Positions 24,978 through 36,200 of a stretch of 64,000 nt of DNA are shown here, piece after piece. The stretch is taken from positions 496,001 to 560,000 of the forward strand of contig NC_090127.1 in assembly GCF_023973825.1 (NCBI RefSeq), given 5' to 3'. Position numbers and translations under genes: made by a program. Numbering within the stretch: the stretch's first letter is position 1; each line of letters begins with the position of its first letter. This stretch comes from Plasmodium brasilianum (Eukaryota > Apicomplexa > Aconoidasida > Haemosporida > Plasmodiidae). The notes under the pieces are model-generated. The model was not told the origin of the DNA, ran no database searches, and worked only from the letters and a program-made list of their open reading frames with translations.

Positions 24978-27900
24978 ATGATTTCACGTATGTCCGTGCG
25001 AACCCACACTCAGACGGAGACCCTAACGAAGCAGGATTCGGTGAATATGCTAAAGAATATAATTAAATTAGGCATAAGCTTAGTTACGTATTTACGTAAT
25101 TTGTTTGAAGAGAATGCATATGAAGAAGTATGTATTCAAGAGTTAAAATTGAAGAGGCTGTTACCAATAAACCCCGAAGCACATATGATAATAAACTGGT
25201 TGGAAAAAGGTGTTTTTGACGCAATAGAGAAGGAATACTTGCGAATATTAATATTGGACATAAATGATGTATATGATAATACAATTGAATGTTATAAATT
25301 TAGTTTTTCATATAATACCATAAGGGCAGGAGGAGGAGGGGAAATTGGAGTTACCTTAGAAACATCAAAAAATAATCCGAATAAAAATTATAATGATAAT
25401 TTAGAAGAACAAAGAAAAAATTTTAATGTTAACAGATTAAGAAATATAAAGGACAGGTTATTAAATAAAAAAAGTACGAACGACACATCCTTATATTTAA
25501 AAAAACACGCAAAAGAAAGAACATATGAATTACTTAGATCATTAGTATTACTAACACAAACATTAAATCCTTTACCCGAAAGAACATACTTATCAATGAA
25601 ACTATTATATTATGATGAAATTGTACCATACAATTATCAACCACCATATTTTAGAAATCCGGATAATACGGACTTACTCAAATTTGTTAATATCCCAAAT
25701 GAAGAATATGTTGGCAAAATAGACACAGGTCATCATTTCTTATCAATTATTGTAAATTCAACATGTAACAGTAATATAACTGAAGAATTATGTCCTTATT
25801 ATTATAATGGAACACATAACCAAGATTTCGTGAATGAATATCAGCATGTAAAAACAGTAGAAGATGACTGTAACTATAACAGTCATAATAACCTATATAT
25901 TAATGGCTATCAAAATAAGTGTCATCCGTATTATGAACAGTACACATATGGAGGGAATAAAAATGAAGGTGCTAAATACGAAACGGAGAGGTACAACTAC
26001 TTGAATAGACGATTAACTAAAAACATAAATTATCCAAACGACGCAAATAATTACATTATTATAGACGATTATGATGATGATGATAATGATAATAATAACA
26101 GTAATAATACGAGCAATAGTAATAGTTATACTAATGGTAATAGTAATAGTAATACTAATGATAATAGTAATACTAATGATAATAGGAATACTAATGATAA
26201 TAGGAATACTAATGATAATAGGAATACCAATGATAATAGGAATACCAATGATAATAGGAATACTAATGATAATAGGAATACCAATGATAATAGGAATACC
26301 AATGATAATAGGAATACCAATGATAATAGGAATACCAATGATAATAGGAATACCAATGATAATAGGAATGCCAATGATAATAGTAATAGTAACAGTAATA
26401 GAAATAGTAATACGAATGATAATAGTAACAATAATAGTACAAATAATAATATAAGTAATTATGATATTAGAAATTTGAGGAACGTCAGTATTAACGGTAA
26501 CGTGAGGAACAACTATAATTATGATGTCCACGAACACATAGATCGAATGAGCAAACAGGGAAAGAAAATTTTCAACAAAAGCGGACGAAAAACAAAAAAG
26601 AAATCGTCATCATTTCCTGAGTTCAACATAAACGAAAAGGCTTCCTCTTTAGCAAGAATTATAAAAAGAAGTAATGATCCTGATCATAGTAGTAATTCAG
26701 ATAATGACTGCTATATGAAATTGGAGAAAGTACTATCACATACATATGTAGATGGGGATGAACAAGATTGTGTACAAGTAGAAAAGAGAGAAATAGAAGA
26801 TGATAAAAGAAAGAAAAACAAACATGACGACGCAGGTAAAGAGGAGTCACAAATTTTTTATTATCGTAGTAATCCTTATAGAAGAAATGTAGACACAATG
26901 ACTTCAAAAATTTATGATGATGATAATAATAATAATGCTTATGTAAAAAATGGACAAAATAACATGAAAGATAAAATGAACGCTCTAGTCATAAGACAAA
27001 CAAAAAGTTCCTACACTCCTCAAATTAACCAAAAAGAAAATGTAAAACATACGTATTCATTTAATGGTGATGATTATTCGTATTCCGACTCAGACCTAGA
27101 AAATTTTGAAAATAAGAAAAAAACGTACAAGACATATAAAGATAATAATTCATTATTGAAATCTGAAAAAAAAAATAATAAAATGTTAACACATAAAGAC
27201 TTAAAGGACAAAAAATCATTGCGTAAAAGGTTAATCCTAAAATATAAGAAGAAAGAAATGCTCCACAGAATAAGGATGTATATTACGAGATATAAAATTC
27301 TAAGTAAAACTAAAATTAGGCAGAAGTTCCCTGACGTATCTAACTATGATATTGATAAAGTGTTACATAAATTAGTGTCTGAAAATATTATTCAGAGAAA
27401 CGGATACAAGTTTTACAAATTTGTCGAGAATAAAGGTGTGGAAATGAACTGTCCAAAAAATGACTGCTTGGATATAACTGACGAGGAGAAGATTGATTCA
27501 GAGGATGGCCAATCGGATGATCAGTTTGGGGACCAATCGTATGACCAATTGGATAACCAATCGGGTAATCAGTCAGAAGAATGTGTGAGCAACCAAGGAA
27601 ATAAACAAGCTGACGAACATGTGGAAAAAGAAACAAATAAACATGTCGATTACTCAGAGTTAGAAGAACTGGACAACCTAAAAATGTCTAAGGTACAGAA
27701 AAGCGACACAACAGCAGAATATGTGATTGACGAGATGGACTGTGCAGACACATCGAAAGAGGAAAACGCAAAGAACGCAGAAACAGACAGTAGATCTACA
27801 AATAGCCAAATGCATAACAATAATAATAACATTAGCATTAACAATAATAATAATAATAATAGTACCGATATAACAGGAAAAACTGACCTATCAAATAACA

Positions 27901-28343
27901 TTGACCAATCAAATAACTCTTATCAAGCAAATAATTCTGATCTTACATATAATGCTGATCCTGTTGAGTGTCTTAACCGTGATGATCATATGGAGGGAGA
28001 GAATGAAGAAGACATGAATGAAATAAATAACGATATTCAAAAGTTATACGATGATGTATATAATTTATGTCTAAAAACTAAATATGTTAATAGAGAAATT
28101 ATCACCAAAGGACTTGGAATCTACCCATTACTATCTAAACCACTCCTAGATAGACTAATTAAAGAAGGAGTGATAAAAAAAAAAATAGTAAAAAATAAAG
28201 GGTATGAAAGTAACATCTTTGTCCCCTTGGAGAATACTTTCAACTTAAAAAAGAATGACCAAATGATCAGAGCAGATGATTCATTTGAAAATAATAGCTT
28301 TTCCTTTGCAAACAATATTAATGATGTAATAAAAAAGGATTGA
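24978..28343 (+). CDS. HORMA-domain meiotic chromosome-axis protein (Hop1/ASY1-like) with two winged-helix domains
   Basis: Single-exon, 1121 aa. Residues about 15-260 are a HORMA domain: LTKQDSVNMLKNIIKLGISL, TYLRNLFEENAYEE, INWLEKGVFDAIEKEYLRIL, and IECYKFSFSY, followed after an insert by the C-terminal safety-belt half (ELLRSLVLLTQTLNPLPERT, MKLLYYDEIVPYNYQPPYF). HORMA proteins of this subtype (Hop1, ASY1, HORMAD) load on meiotic chromosome axes and control crossing over. Two winged-helix-like segments lie at about 755-815 (YKILSKTKIRQKFPDV, DKVLHKLVSENIIQRNGYKF) and 1015-1085 (NREIITKGLGI, LLDRLIKEGVIKKKIVKNKG), as in fungal and plant axis proteins with chromatin-binding winged helices. 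Between them lies disordered sequence with an Asn/Asp/Arg repeat. Expected in the zygote/ookinete, the meiotic stage; no regulatory motif seen. Confidence 0.88.
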   Translation: MISRMSVRTHTQTETLTKQDSVNMLKNIIKLGISLVTYLRNLFEENAYEEVCIQELKLKRLLPINPEAHMIINWLEKGVFDAIEKEYLRILILDINDVYDNTIECYKFSFSYNTIRAGGGGEIGVTLETSKNNPNKNYNDNLEEQRKNFNVNRLRNIKDRLLNKKSTNDTSLYLKKHAKERTYELLRSLVLLTQTLNPLPERTYLSMKLLYYDEIVPYNYQPPYFRNPDNTDLLKFVNIPNEEYVGKIDTGHHFLSIIVNSTCNSNITEELCPYYYNGTHNQDFVNEYQHVKTVEDDCNYNSHNNLYINGYQNKCHPYYEQYTYGGNKNEGAKYETERYNYLNRRLTKNINYPNDANNYIIIDDYDDDDNDNNNSNNTSNSNSYTNGNSNSNTNDNSNTNDNRNTNDNRNTNDNRNTNDNRNTNDNRNTNDNRNTNDNRNTNDNRNTNDNRNTNDNRNTNDNRNANDNSNSNSNRNSNTNDNSNNNSTNNNISNYDIRNLRNVSINGNVRNNYNYDVHEHIDRMSKQGKKIFNKSGRKTKKKSSSFPEFNINEKASSLARIIKRSNDPDHSSNSDNDCYMKLEKVLSHTYVDGDEQDCVQVEKREIEDDKRKKNKHDDAGKEESQIFYYRSNPYRRNVDTMTSKIYDDDNNNNAYVKNGQNNMKDKMNALVIRQTKSSYTPQINQKENVKHTYSFNGDDYSYSDSDLENFENKKKTYKTYKDNNSLLKSEKKNNKMLTHKDLKDKKSLRKRLILKYKKKEMLHRIRMYITRYKILSKTKIRQKFPDVSNYDIDKVLHKLVSENIIQRNGYKFYKFVENKGVEMNCPKNDCLDITDEEKIDSEDGQSDDQFGDQSYDQLDNQSGNQSEECVSNQGNKQADEHVEKETNKHVDYSELEELDNLKMSKVQKSDTTAEYVIDEMDCADTSKEENAKNAETDSRSTNSQMHNNNNNISINNNNNNNSTDITGKTDLSNNIDQSNNSYQANNSDLTYNADPVECLNRDDHMEGENEEDMNEINNDIQKLYDDVYNLCLKTKYVNREIITKGLGIYPLLSKPLLDRLIKEGVIKKKIVKNKGYESNIFVPLENTFNLKKNDQMIRADDSFENNSFSFANNINDVIKKD
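26135..26440 (+). repeat. 18-bp in-frame minisatellite (Asn-Thr-Asn-Asp-Asn-Arg)
   Basis: Eleven near-identical copies of gataataggaatacyaat (18-bp period) coding NDNRNT, flanked by degenerate NDNSNT units, within the disordered linker of the HORMA protein. Copies differ mainly at one synonymous T/C site. Confidence 0.95.
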
Positions 28344-29230
28344 TGTTAATTTTTTTTTATTTTTATTATAATTTCAATTTTTATGTTTATTTTTCTACTT
28401 TTTTTAATAATAAAAAAAAATAAAAAATAACAGCAGCTTTGATAAGAAAATTTGATGTAATTTTTTTTAATATTTTTTATTGTATATTTTTTTTTTTTTT
28501 GTTGTTGTTGTATAAAAAAAGAATTAGATTTTCTTTTTAAACATTACAAGAACAATGATGAAAACATAATTTTTATGTGCCTTTTATTTAAGTATAAATG
28601 GGTTTACGCTAAAAAACGAATGTCTTCATGCTTACGTTCATATGCAGATAATAAAATTACACAAGGGAACGTAAAAGAGAAAAAGAGAAAAAGAGAAATT
28701 TCTGAGCACTAATGAAATAAGGCAATATACAAACAAATTCATGGATTATAATACAGCAGTGTAATGTTTTGTTACTACTAAATTGTAAATTCTATAAATA
28801 GATAATTCTAAGTTGGAGTGTTAGAACTTCGTAAAAACACAATAACAATTTCATATAGCAATTTTTTAATTGTTATGAAAAAGGAAAACGTGAGACACAT
28901 TATTTTTCATATTTAACTAAAAGGGACAATGCATGGCTAATGGACGTATAATATTTGTAAAAGCAAATATCTACCAGATGTTTTTAGCAGCATTCTTTAC
29001 TCTTATTTTTACGTTTACGGAAACATGTATATGCACATACGGAAAAAGGAATAAACTATATAAATACATGTACATATATATATATATATATATATACATG
29101 TGTGTACTTATGGGCATATGTGAATGTACGTACGAATATCCACTCGTAAAAGCATAATGAACATTACTATTTGGAAAAAAAGTAGCACAAAAAAATGGGG
29201 GATACTTGATAAAAAAAAATTAACGCACTT
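28344..29230. other. Convergent intergenic region (HORMA / GAR1)
   Basis: 0.9 kb with 3' UTRs of the two facing genes. T tracts, GAGAAAAA repeats near 28675-28697, and an (AT)n run near 29074-29096. A 74-codon plus-strand ORF starting MANGRIIFVKAN at 28933 has no partner exon and was not accepted as a gene. Confidence 0.65.
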
Positions 29231-29824
29231 TCAAAACCTACCTCTCTGATTACTAAATTTACGACCGCTATTTGACCTTTTCTTAAAATTATTTTTACCA
29301 TTTCTAAAATTTGCATTATTCATGTTTTTCGAAGAACCATCATTCCTGCCACCCCTATCATTTCTGTTGTGACCTCCATAAGAGAAATTGTTGGACTTCT
29401 TAATATTGGGATTTGAGTTATTTTTCACTTTATATCTATTTGATCTTTTCTTTTTCTTTGTCTTATTTTGTGCTTTATTATCTTGTGGCAAAAATCTACT
29501 TAATGGCAATGTTTGCGATTGATCAATATAAAATTGCGTATCACTTGAAAAGGATTTTGCTAATATCCCTTCTTTTAATTTAACCGAAAAAAAAAAATCA
29601 TTAATGGGACCTAATATTTCATCAACTTTTCCTATCTCTTCTTTATTTTCTAAAAAAATCCTACCATTAAAATATGGGACTAAATTTTCTAATTTATTTT
29701 TTATTACTAAATCATTTTCACAATATTTAAAAAATGTCCCACCCAAAATTATTTTATCTAATTTAGCTTCATTCTCATAACTTCGGTTAAAATTCCCTTT
29801 TCGGTTTTTCTTGAAAAACGTCAT
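29231..29824 (-). CDS. GAR1: H/ACA ribonucleoprotein complex subunit GAR1
   Basis: Nucleolar subunit of box H/ACA RNPs, which with the pseudouridine synthase CBF5/dyskerin, NOP10 and NHP2 modify rRNA and snRNA. 197 aa, single exon. The core at about residues 28-110 carries the family pattern: VPYFNGRIFLENKEEIGKVD, EILGPINDFFFSVKL, and LAKSFSSDTQFYIDQSQTLP, ending LSRFLPQ. The N-terminal RGG region is reduced to RKGNFNRS. The C-terminal region after residue 120 is Lys/Asn/Arg/Gly-rich (GGHNRNDRGGRNDG, SNQRGRF), a degenerate RGG domain. Size agrees with yeast GAR1 (205 aa). Confidence 0.95.
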   Translation of the reverse strand: MTFFKKNRKGNFNRSYENEAKLDKIILGGTFFKYCENDLVIKNKLENLVPYFNGRIFLENKEEIGKVDEILGPINDFFFSVKLKEGILAKSFSSDTQFYIDQSQTLPLSRFLPQDNKAQNKTKKKKRSNRYKVKNNSNPNIKKSNNFSYGGHNRNDRGGRNDGSSKNMNNANFRNGKNNFKKRSNSGRKFSNQRGRF

Positions 29825-31043
29825 CTTGTTTAGTAGTACTTTGGGGGGGGGAAGGATCCACTAATACGTTTTTATGTGTAAGCACATGTAGAGAGGTACA
29901 TTTATATATACATACATACAAATAAACTTCCGCTTCCTGTGCTTAACTATATATACTATATCATGTATGTTACTTTCTCAGTCGCATAATTCGAGCTAAA
30001 ATTCAGCTGAATCAGCTTTCATTAAGAGAAATAATTTTTTTGAAAATATAAGCAGCACTGTTTTCCAGATTTTAAAACAAAATAGATATATGCATATTAT
30101 TATGTATTTCTTCCTCTGTGTTATTTGCCTCTTTTCTGCTGCTATTACAGTAAATGATGAATTTATATGCTAAAAATTTTATTTACAAGTTCCTAATTAT
30201 TTTGTTTGATAAAGGTGTATACCACATATAATATATTTTTTTTAAAAAAAGTAATAAAATTTAATGTAACTTTTATTTTTACATAAATTTTTTTCTTTTA
30301 ATAAAGCTTTATTTTTTTACTGCAGCTTTAGATAAATATTGTCATAAAATATATTATATATTATGTATATATATAAATATGGTAAAAATAATATGCATTT
30401 TGCGAACAACTCTGATAGGACTTAATGCTAGTGGGCTTAAAGAATTATACTCTCACTAGATTTATTAAAAAAAATTGTCATAATTTAGAAGTTTTTTAAA
30501 AAGGCTCAGCGTATGCCAATGCACGCTGATTCTTCAAAAAATTCTAGCTGTTGTTATAGCAAACAATTGTGCTATAATAAGTATGTACGTATATAGGCAC
30601 ATATGCAAACACGAGCATATTTATATGTACTTATAACACTTGTACACGTATGTTATATTAGCATATACTTCTACATATTTTTACACAAACCTTTTAGCAC
30701 TTCTAAAAACGGCAAATCGTTTATCTTTTTTTTGTGACGCTAAAATTGAAGAACTTTGAACATACGATTATATGTAATAGTGATCCAAAAATAGCAAATT
30801 CACAGAAATAAACAAAACAATTACAGGCACAAAGGTATAAAAAAGGGTAAAAAATTTATACTAAATATATATATACAATATATATATATATATACACGTG
30901 TATGTAGGCGCAGGGGCAGGAGAGTGTGAAAAATTAATGGGGAAAACTTATGAACAAGGATGTAAAGTCCAAAAGTACCACTCTAAAAAGTACGAGGTAC
31001 CAAAAAAAAAAAAAAAAAAAAAATGCAAAACAAATGCTAAGAA
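29825..31043. other. Divergent intergenic region (GAR1 / FtsJ)
   Basis: 1.2 kb that should contain both promoters. Includes a G run near 29842-29850 and the hairpin cluster at 30428-30577 listed separately. The 30900-31020 stretch is more GC-rich and probably 5' leader of the methyltransferase gene. Confidence 0.6.
30428..30577. ncRNA. Candidate structured non-coding RNA (three hairpins in 150 bp)
   Basis: Three perfect inverted repeats in a row: CTAGTG/CACTAG (30428-30433 with 30454-30459), TCAGCGT/ACGCTGA (30506-30512 with 30523-30529, 10-nt loop), TTATAGCA/TGCTATAA (30554-30561 with 30570-30577, 8-nt loop). GC content is locally raised. Strand cannot be told. No match to snRNA, SRP or RNase P consensus that I could recognise; an H/ACA-type RNA is conceivable but the box motifs are not clear. 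Confidence 0.3.
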
Positions 31044-31826
31044 ATGAGAATGATTTTTCATAGTATAATTACGAAGAAAATTTTTTTATTTCATCATGTC
31101 TGCGTAAGATTTTATAAGGAAGCTCTTCCAAAAGTATATAACAAAAAAAGTAGCCATTCAAGTAATTGGATTCAAAGACAAATAACAGACAGATATGTTT
31201 TGAAGGCAAAAAATGAAAATTATAGAAGTAGAGCTGCATATAAATTAATAGAATTAGATAATAAATATCTTTTCCTTAAAAAGAATAAAGTAATTCTAGA
31301 TATTGGATGTTACCCTGGAAGTTGGAGTCAGGTTATTTTAGAAAGAACGAAAAATTACTATAACGAGATTATTGCTATTGATAGGAAAATCATGGATCCT
31401 TTACCAAATATACATTTTATTAAAGGAGAAATAGGAAAAGATAATATTGATGATCAACTAAAGGAAATACTTCTGGGTAAAAAAATTGATATAATCCTAA
31501 GTGATGCAGCTGTTGCTTGCATTGGTAACAAAATTGATGATCATTTAAATTCCTGTGAACTTACTTTATCCATAACTAATTTCATGGAACAGTACATAAA
31601 TAATGGGGGAACTTATATTGTTAAAATGTATTTGGGAAGTCAAACAAATAATCTAAAAACATATCTAAAAACTATTTTTCAATTTGTTAATACTGCTAAA
31701 CCCAAGGCGTCCAGGAGTGAATCAAGAGAAATATACCTGGTTTGTCGGAATTTTCTGGGTCGAAAAAAAATAAAAGAAGATATACAAATTAAAGGGTCCT
31801 TTTCCCAAAAGGAGGGGTACTTCTAG
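31044..31826 (+). CDS. FtsJ/RrmJ-family rRNA 2'-O-methyltransferase, organellar (MRM2-like)
   Basis: SAM-dependent ribose methyltransferase; the bacterial and yeast mitochondrial homologues methylate a uridine of the large-subunit rRNA A-loop. 260 aa. Residues 1-45 are basic/hydrophobic with no acidic residue before Glu27, consistent with an organellar presequence (mitochondrion most likely; apicoplast not excluded). FtsJ domain: YRSRAAYKLIELDNKYLFLK (catalytic Lys), VILDIGCYPGSWSQVI (SAM-binding motif I), IDIILSDAA (catalytic Asp), GTYIVKMYLG (catalytic Lys), and KPKASRSESREIYLVCRNF (catalytic Glu), so the K-D-K-E tetrad is complete. Length suits single-domain RrmJ (about 210 aa) plus leader, and lacks the extensions of the nucleolar SPB1 or tRNA TRM7 type. 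Confidence 0.92.
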   Translation: MRMIFHSIITKKIFLFHHVCVRFYKEALPKVYNKKSSHSSNWIQRQITDRYVLKAKNENYRSRAAYKLIELDNKYLFLKKNKVILDIGCYPGSWSQVILERTKNYYNEIIAIDRKIMDPLPNIHFIKGEIGKDNIDDQLKEILLGKKIDIILSDAAVACIGNKIDDHLNSCELTLSITNFMEQYINNGGTYIVKMYLGSQTNNLKTYLKTIFQFVNTAKPKASRSESREIYLVCRNFLGRKKIKEDIQIKGSFSQKEGYF

Positions 31827-33283
31827 TTCGTAAGTACGTCCATTAATGCGTTCATTCGTATGTCCGGACATACATACCTACATACTTAGTACCAGCATAC
31901 ATATCTACATATAAGCGTATATACGTACATTTATACATACATGTATATATAATATGGGAGCTCCAAGAACTGTAATACATTTTTTATGCATCTGCGAGCC
32001 TCCCTTCTTTTCTTCCTCTTTTTACTATTAATTCAGATTTATTCATTCCAATTATATACATGTACATACAAATATATATATACATACATGCATGATAATT
32101 ATTTCTTGATAATATTACTTTTCACCTTTTTATCATCAATTTATGAGTTTCAAATAATCTTAAAATTTTTTTTCTTTCCCTAATATATTCTATTTCGTAA
32201 TATCACCTTGTCGCCTTATAGCCTGTGCGAGTATGGTAAAAAAAGCTCAAAAAATATGCTACAAATATATGAACGTATGCAAAATATACATTACATGCAA
32301 ATAACGCAGTTAAAGATACAGTTTTTTGAGTAACCCTTATAGTTGTTTCTTCGGAAGGCGCATGCTTTCCAAAAATAGTTGAAAAAAATTGGAATTCTTT
32401 CAATCTTAAAAATACCAAATTTCGAAATTGATCACTTCGTACATGTTATTGCAGAGTTATACGAATGTTCATATTTACAAAGCTATACCTGTCAAGTTTA
32501 TTAACTTTTTTGAAAAATTATTTTTATATTTTTGGCACAAATAAAAAGAGAGGAGACCCATTTTAAAATTATTTTTTATTAAATAAATTTCAAAATTTAG
32601 GTAAACAGCATGTAGAACATATATATGTATATATAAATATACAAGTATATATAAACATATATATAGGCAAACACGAGTGTACTTCAAAATGGAGAGATAA
32701 AATCATATATTTTAAAATCCATCATGGCGAACTTTTCCACGAAAATAGGAATACTTTTTGCAAATATCCATGAAGTTGTTAAAAAAAATTTATTACTCAC
32801 AAAACATCATTTGTATTTTATATCTCTCCAATTTTGTGTTCAATTATTCTGTTTGATAATAAAACTGTTCTTATTTTTTTAATGCAACTTTTCATCCCCT
32901 ATTTTTTATTTTACTCTTTACCTATATCATGTTCCTTTTAAAAAAAAAAAAAAAAAAAAAACTCAATACTCCACGAAACAACAAAACGTAGAATAACATA
33001 ACATATCATAACGTATTATAACGTATCATAACATATGATAGCATGACGAATTTTACATAAGAGATGTAAAAATAAACTATGCTCATAAATTCAAACCTAG
33101 CTTTTAGGAGCTTATCAATAAGTAACACTTCAAATTATTTGATGGTATGCAGATTTGTACAAGTGAACTAATTCCACAAAAGGGTAATTACAAGTAATAA
33201 TAACTGGAACGAATTATAAAATATATTTTTTCTTCTTAAACAAGAAACCCAAAAGTATAAATATATATGAAAAAAATAAAAAA
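31827..33283. other. Intergenic region between FtsJ and VPS18
   Basis: 1.5 kb. It holds the proposed small spliced gene (32190-32561, minus). The rest is A/T-rich: TACATACA repeats near 31860-31950, a 20-nt A tract near 32941, and ataacgtatcataac-type short repeats at 32993-33040. Confidence 0.6.
32190..32561 (-). CDS. Proposed three-exon small protein gene (about 70 aa)
   Basis: Proposed exons: 32561-32489, 32396-32290, 32222-32190. Exon 1 encodes MGLLSFYLCQKYKNNFSKKL and ends TTGACAG|GTATAG (phase 1). Exon 2 starts after GAAAG, reads EFQFFSTIFGKHAPSEETTI then RVTQKTVSLTALFACN, and ends before GTATAT. Exon 3 follows a very good acceptor (T tract, CGCACAG) and reads AIRRQGDITK then TAG. All joins keep one frame. 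A different exon 2 donor at 32295 would give a tail YKATR and TGA. The N-terminus has the basic/hydrophobic look of a mitochondrial leader, but I recognise no family. GC content is raised over each segment. The evidence is splice signals, phase and composition only. Confidence 0.35.
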
Positions 33284-36200
33284 ATGAACAAGTCAGACAA
33301 AAAGTTCATCTTGAAATTATTTAAAATTAAAAATGGGAATATAAATTTGCTGAAGAATAGAATAACACATTTTACCATTAACAACAAATGCATACATATA
33401 GTTTTGTGTAACAATGCTTTAATAAAATATTATGTTGAAGATAATGAACTATCTTACATAGACTTCTACAATAAGAAAACAACAAATAATAAAGCGGAAA
33501 TAAGATCCATGTTTTTTGATAATAACTGTTATCATGGATTTATATGCTTAGCAAATAAGGAATATATATATGTTCACTTTGAAAATAATATTGTTCGAAA
33601 TTTAGGGAAATTAAAAAAATATAACATCACAAGTGTATGTTTTAATGATTATACAGAAATAAAAAACTCGTTTCCATTTTTAATAGCTACAAAGGATGGG
33701 GAAATTCTTGAAATGAGCATAAACAACAAAACAAAAAATAATAAAGATCATGAAACTATATTCTCTAATGACAAATTGTCCATTCTTGATATAAATATGG
33801 TAAATGTAAAACTGAGTAATACAAATGATGATGAAATGTTACGAATTATTTATTTTAGTACAAGTAATAGTTTACACGAAATTAGCTACACATATAAAAA
33901 TAGTAAGACGAACAGTTCAGAAAAAAGTGAAACAAATATGGGAGAAGTTAAAATAAAAACAAATAATTTATTTGCTAATAATAATAGTAATTCACTGGAA
34001 GATACAAAAGTGTATGAATGTGGCATGGACTCCTTAACCTCTATTTTAAAAATTGAAAATATCCGAAATAAAAACTATTTATTCTGGCTTAATGGATGTT
34101 GTATATTCATTAGTAAAATAAATAATTATAAAAAAAAAAAAAACGCAAAAGGAGGGAATACCAGGAATGCTAATAAACATATGAAGAATAAACATCTTAC
34201 CAATTTTGATGATATTGATTTCTTATCCAATTCATCGGAATCTAATAATTCAGATAAGGGGATTAACATCATATCCATTAGTGAAGACGAAGAAATGCGA
34301 AAACAAGAGAAACAAAGAGAAAAGGACAAAAATAAAAAAATTATACAAAGAAAAAGATTATACAAAAATAATCATCACTATAACAGGGATTCGGAGCCAG
34401 ATGAGGAAAACAGTAGTAACAAAAATATAAACAGAAATAACTGTCTATTTAACATTGAATTTTATTTAGATAGTAATTATGTCATAGTTAACTTCTTAGA
34501 CTTAAATATATTTACCAGCGAAAATATAAATAATTTTTCCTTTACAAAGGCTTTTTATGAATCCATATATAATAAGGCAGATAAAATAACGTACCATTCT
34601 GAGGAGGAAAATATGCAGGACCGGGAAAAAGAAGCAAAGCAGAAAATGAATAAATCGAAAATTTATGAGAACACTGTTTCGTCTATAATTGATATGTGTG
34701 TAAATGATTTATATATTTTCCTCTTACTAGAAGAAAAATTTCTTATCATTAATAATATAAATTTTAAAATAGTATATGAACAAACATTAGCTATTGAAAC
34801 ATATGGTGATGTTATACGAGTAATGAAAGATAACTTCGACAATAAAGTATGGCTGTGTACATCGAAATATATTTTTAATATACATATAAACAAAAATAAA
34901 AATGATTTGATTGACTTAAATCTGAAGAAAAAAAATTTTGCAAAAATGTTGGAACATAGTACGAAGAATGAAAGGATTCGGATAAAAAAACATTTATTAA
35001 AAAATAATAAATACGAAATAGATCAATATAAATATACAAATATAAATACAGAGGAAATGTTAATATCCTTTTTGCATAAAAAGCAATATTTTCTTATATC
35101 CTCTTACCTATACAAGAATATACATTGCTATAACAACATTGTCAGAATAGCTTTCTTCATATGGCTTATTCAGATTTACTCTTATTCGATAGATTTATAT
35201 TCTTATTTATATCGCGCTACCTCATACTACTATGCTTATGGAGCGACAAAAGAGAGTATTACTCAGGGGAATAGAGTAAATGAGAAAAAAATAAGCAACT
35301 CTTCGGATGACTCAGATGATAGTTCAGAAAAAATGGATGAATTCACCGACAAGTCGGATGAATGCTCCGACCAGTTCAGTGGATGCTCCGATGAATCGGA
35401 GGAGTATTCATTGGAATCGCAAGAATGTGTAGACAAACGACATGATACAATTCAGTTGCCAAGTGATGATATGGAAAAATTAAACAAAGCAGTAGAAGAA
35501 AAATCACCAACACGTAATGGTATGTCTAACATAGTCGAAGACAGAAAATTAAGGAACCATAATATACTAAATAGGGGAAGGGGAAAAAAGGGAGAGGAAA
35601 TTGTAGGGGAAAAAAAAGATTTCCATATAAATGTGGAACAGAGCCTTACAGACCTTTCTAATGATAAGAATATACACGTCAAAAGGTCGAGAGATACAAG
35701 TACAAATTACGGGAATAATTGTAGAAGCAGTGAATTTATTGCGAATAATAACAGAAATGAGGAAATGGATTATAACACAGAGGGTGGAAGCTGCACAATA
35801 ATAAATAATAACTACAAGAAAGAAGTACATATATGTAAGGAAAGTAATAAATATTTAAAAAGTAATAAAAATTCCTTCCTTCTTTTTTTCGAAAGACTAA
35901 TAAGTAAGGAGGAAAAAAAAGAATGTAGATATAATTTTGACTTTTCCAAGGGGAAAAAAATGAACATAAAAACCATAACAGATAGTGACAATTTCTACAT
36001 TTTATTAAAAATGTACAAAATGAAAAATGAGGAAATCTTTAATTTCTTGAAAACCCAAAAAAGGCTGATTATTACCAAATTAGAGAAATTTAAAAAGGTT
36101 TACATAGATGTGGAAAGAAGCGATAAAAGGGAAAATTTAGATTATTCGAAAAATGGTGAAATGCATAAAATTAGCGAAATATACGAAACGGGTGATATGC

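Noticed and set aside
26013..26537. Antisense ORF of 174 codons across the HORMA gene
   Set aside because: Ile-rich shadow of the 18-bp coding repeat on the opposite strand.
28933..29157. Plus-strand ORF starting MANGRIIFVKAN
   Set aside because: Ends in an (AT)n-derived Tyr-Ile run, no partner exon, and lies in convergent 3' UTR space.
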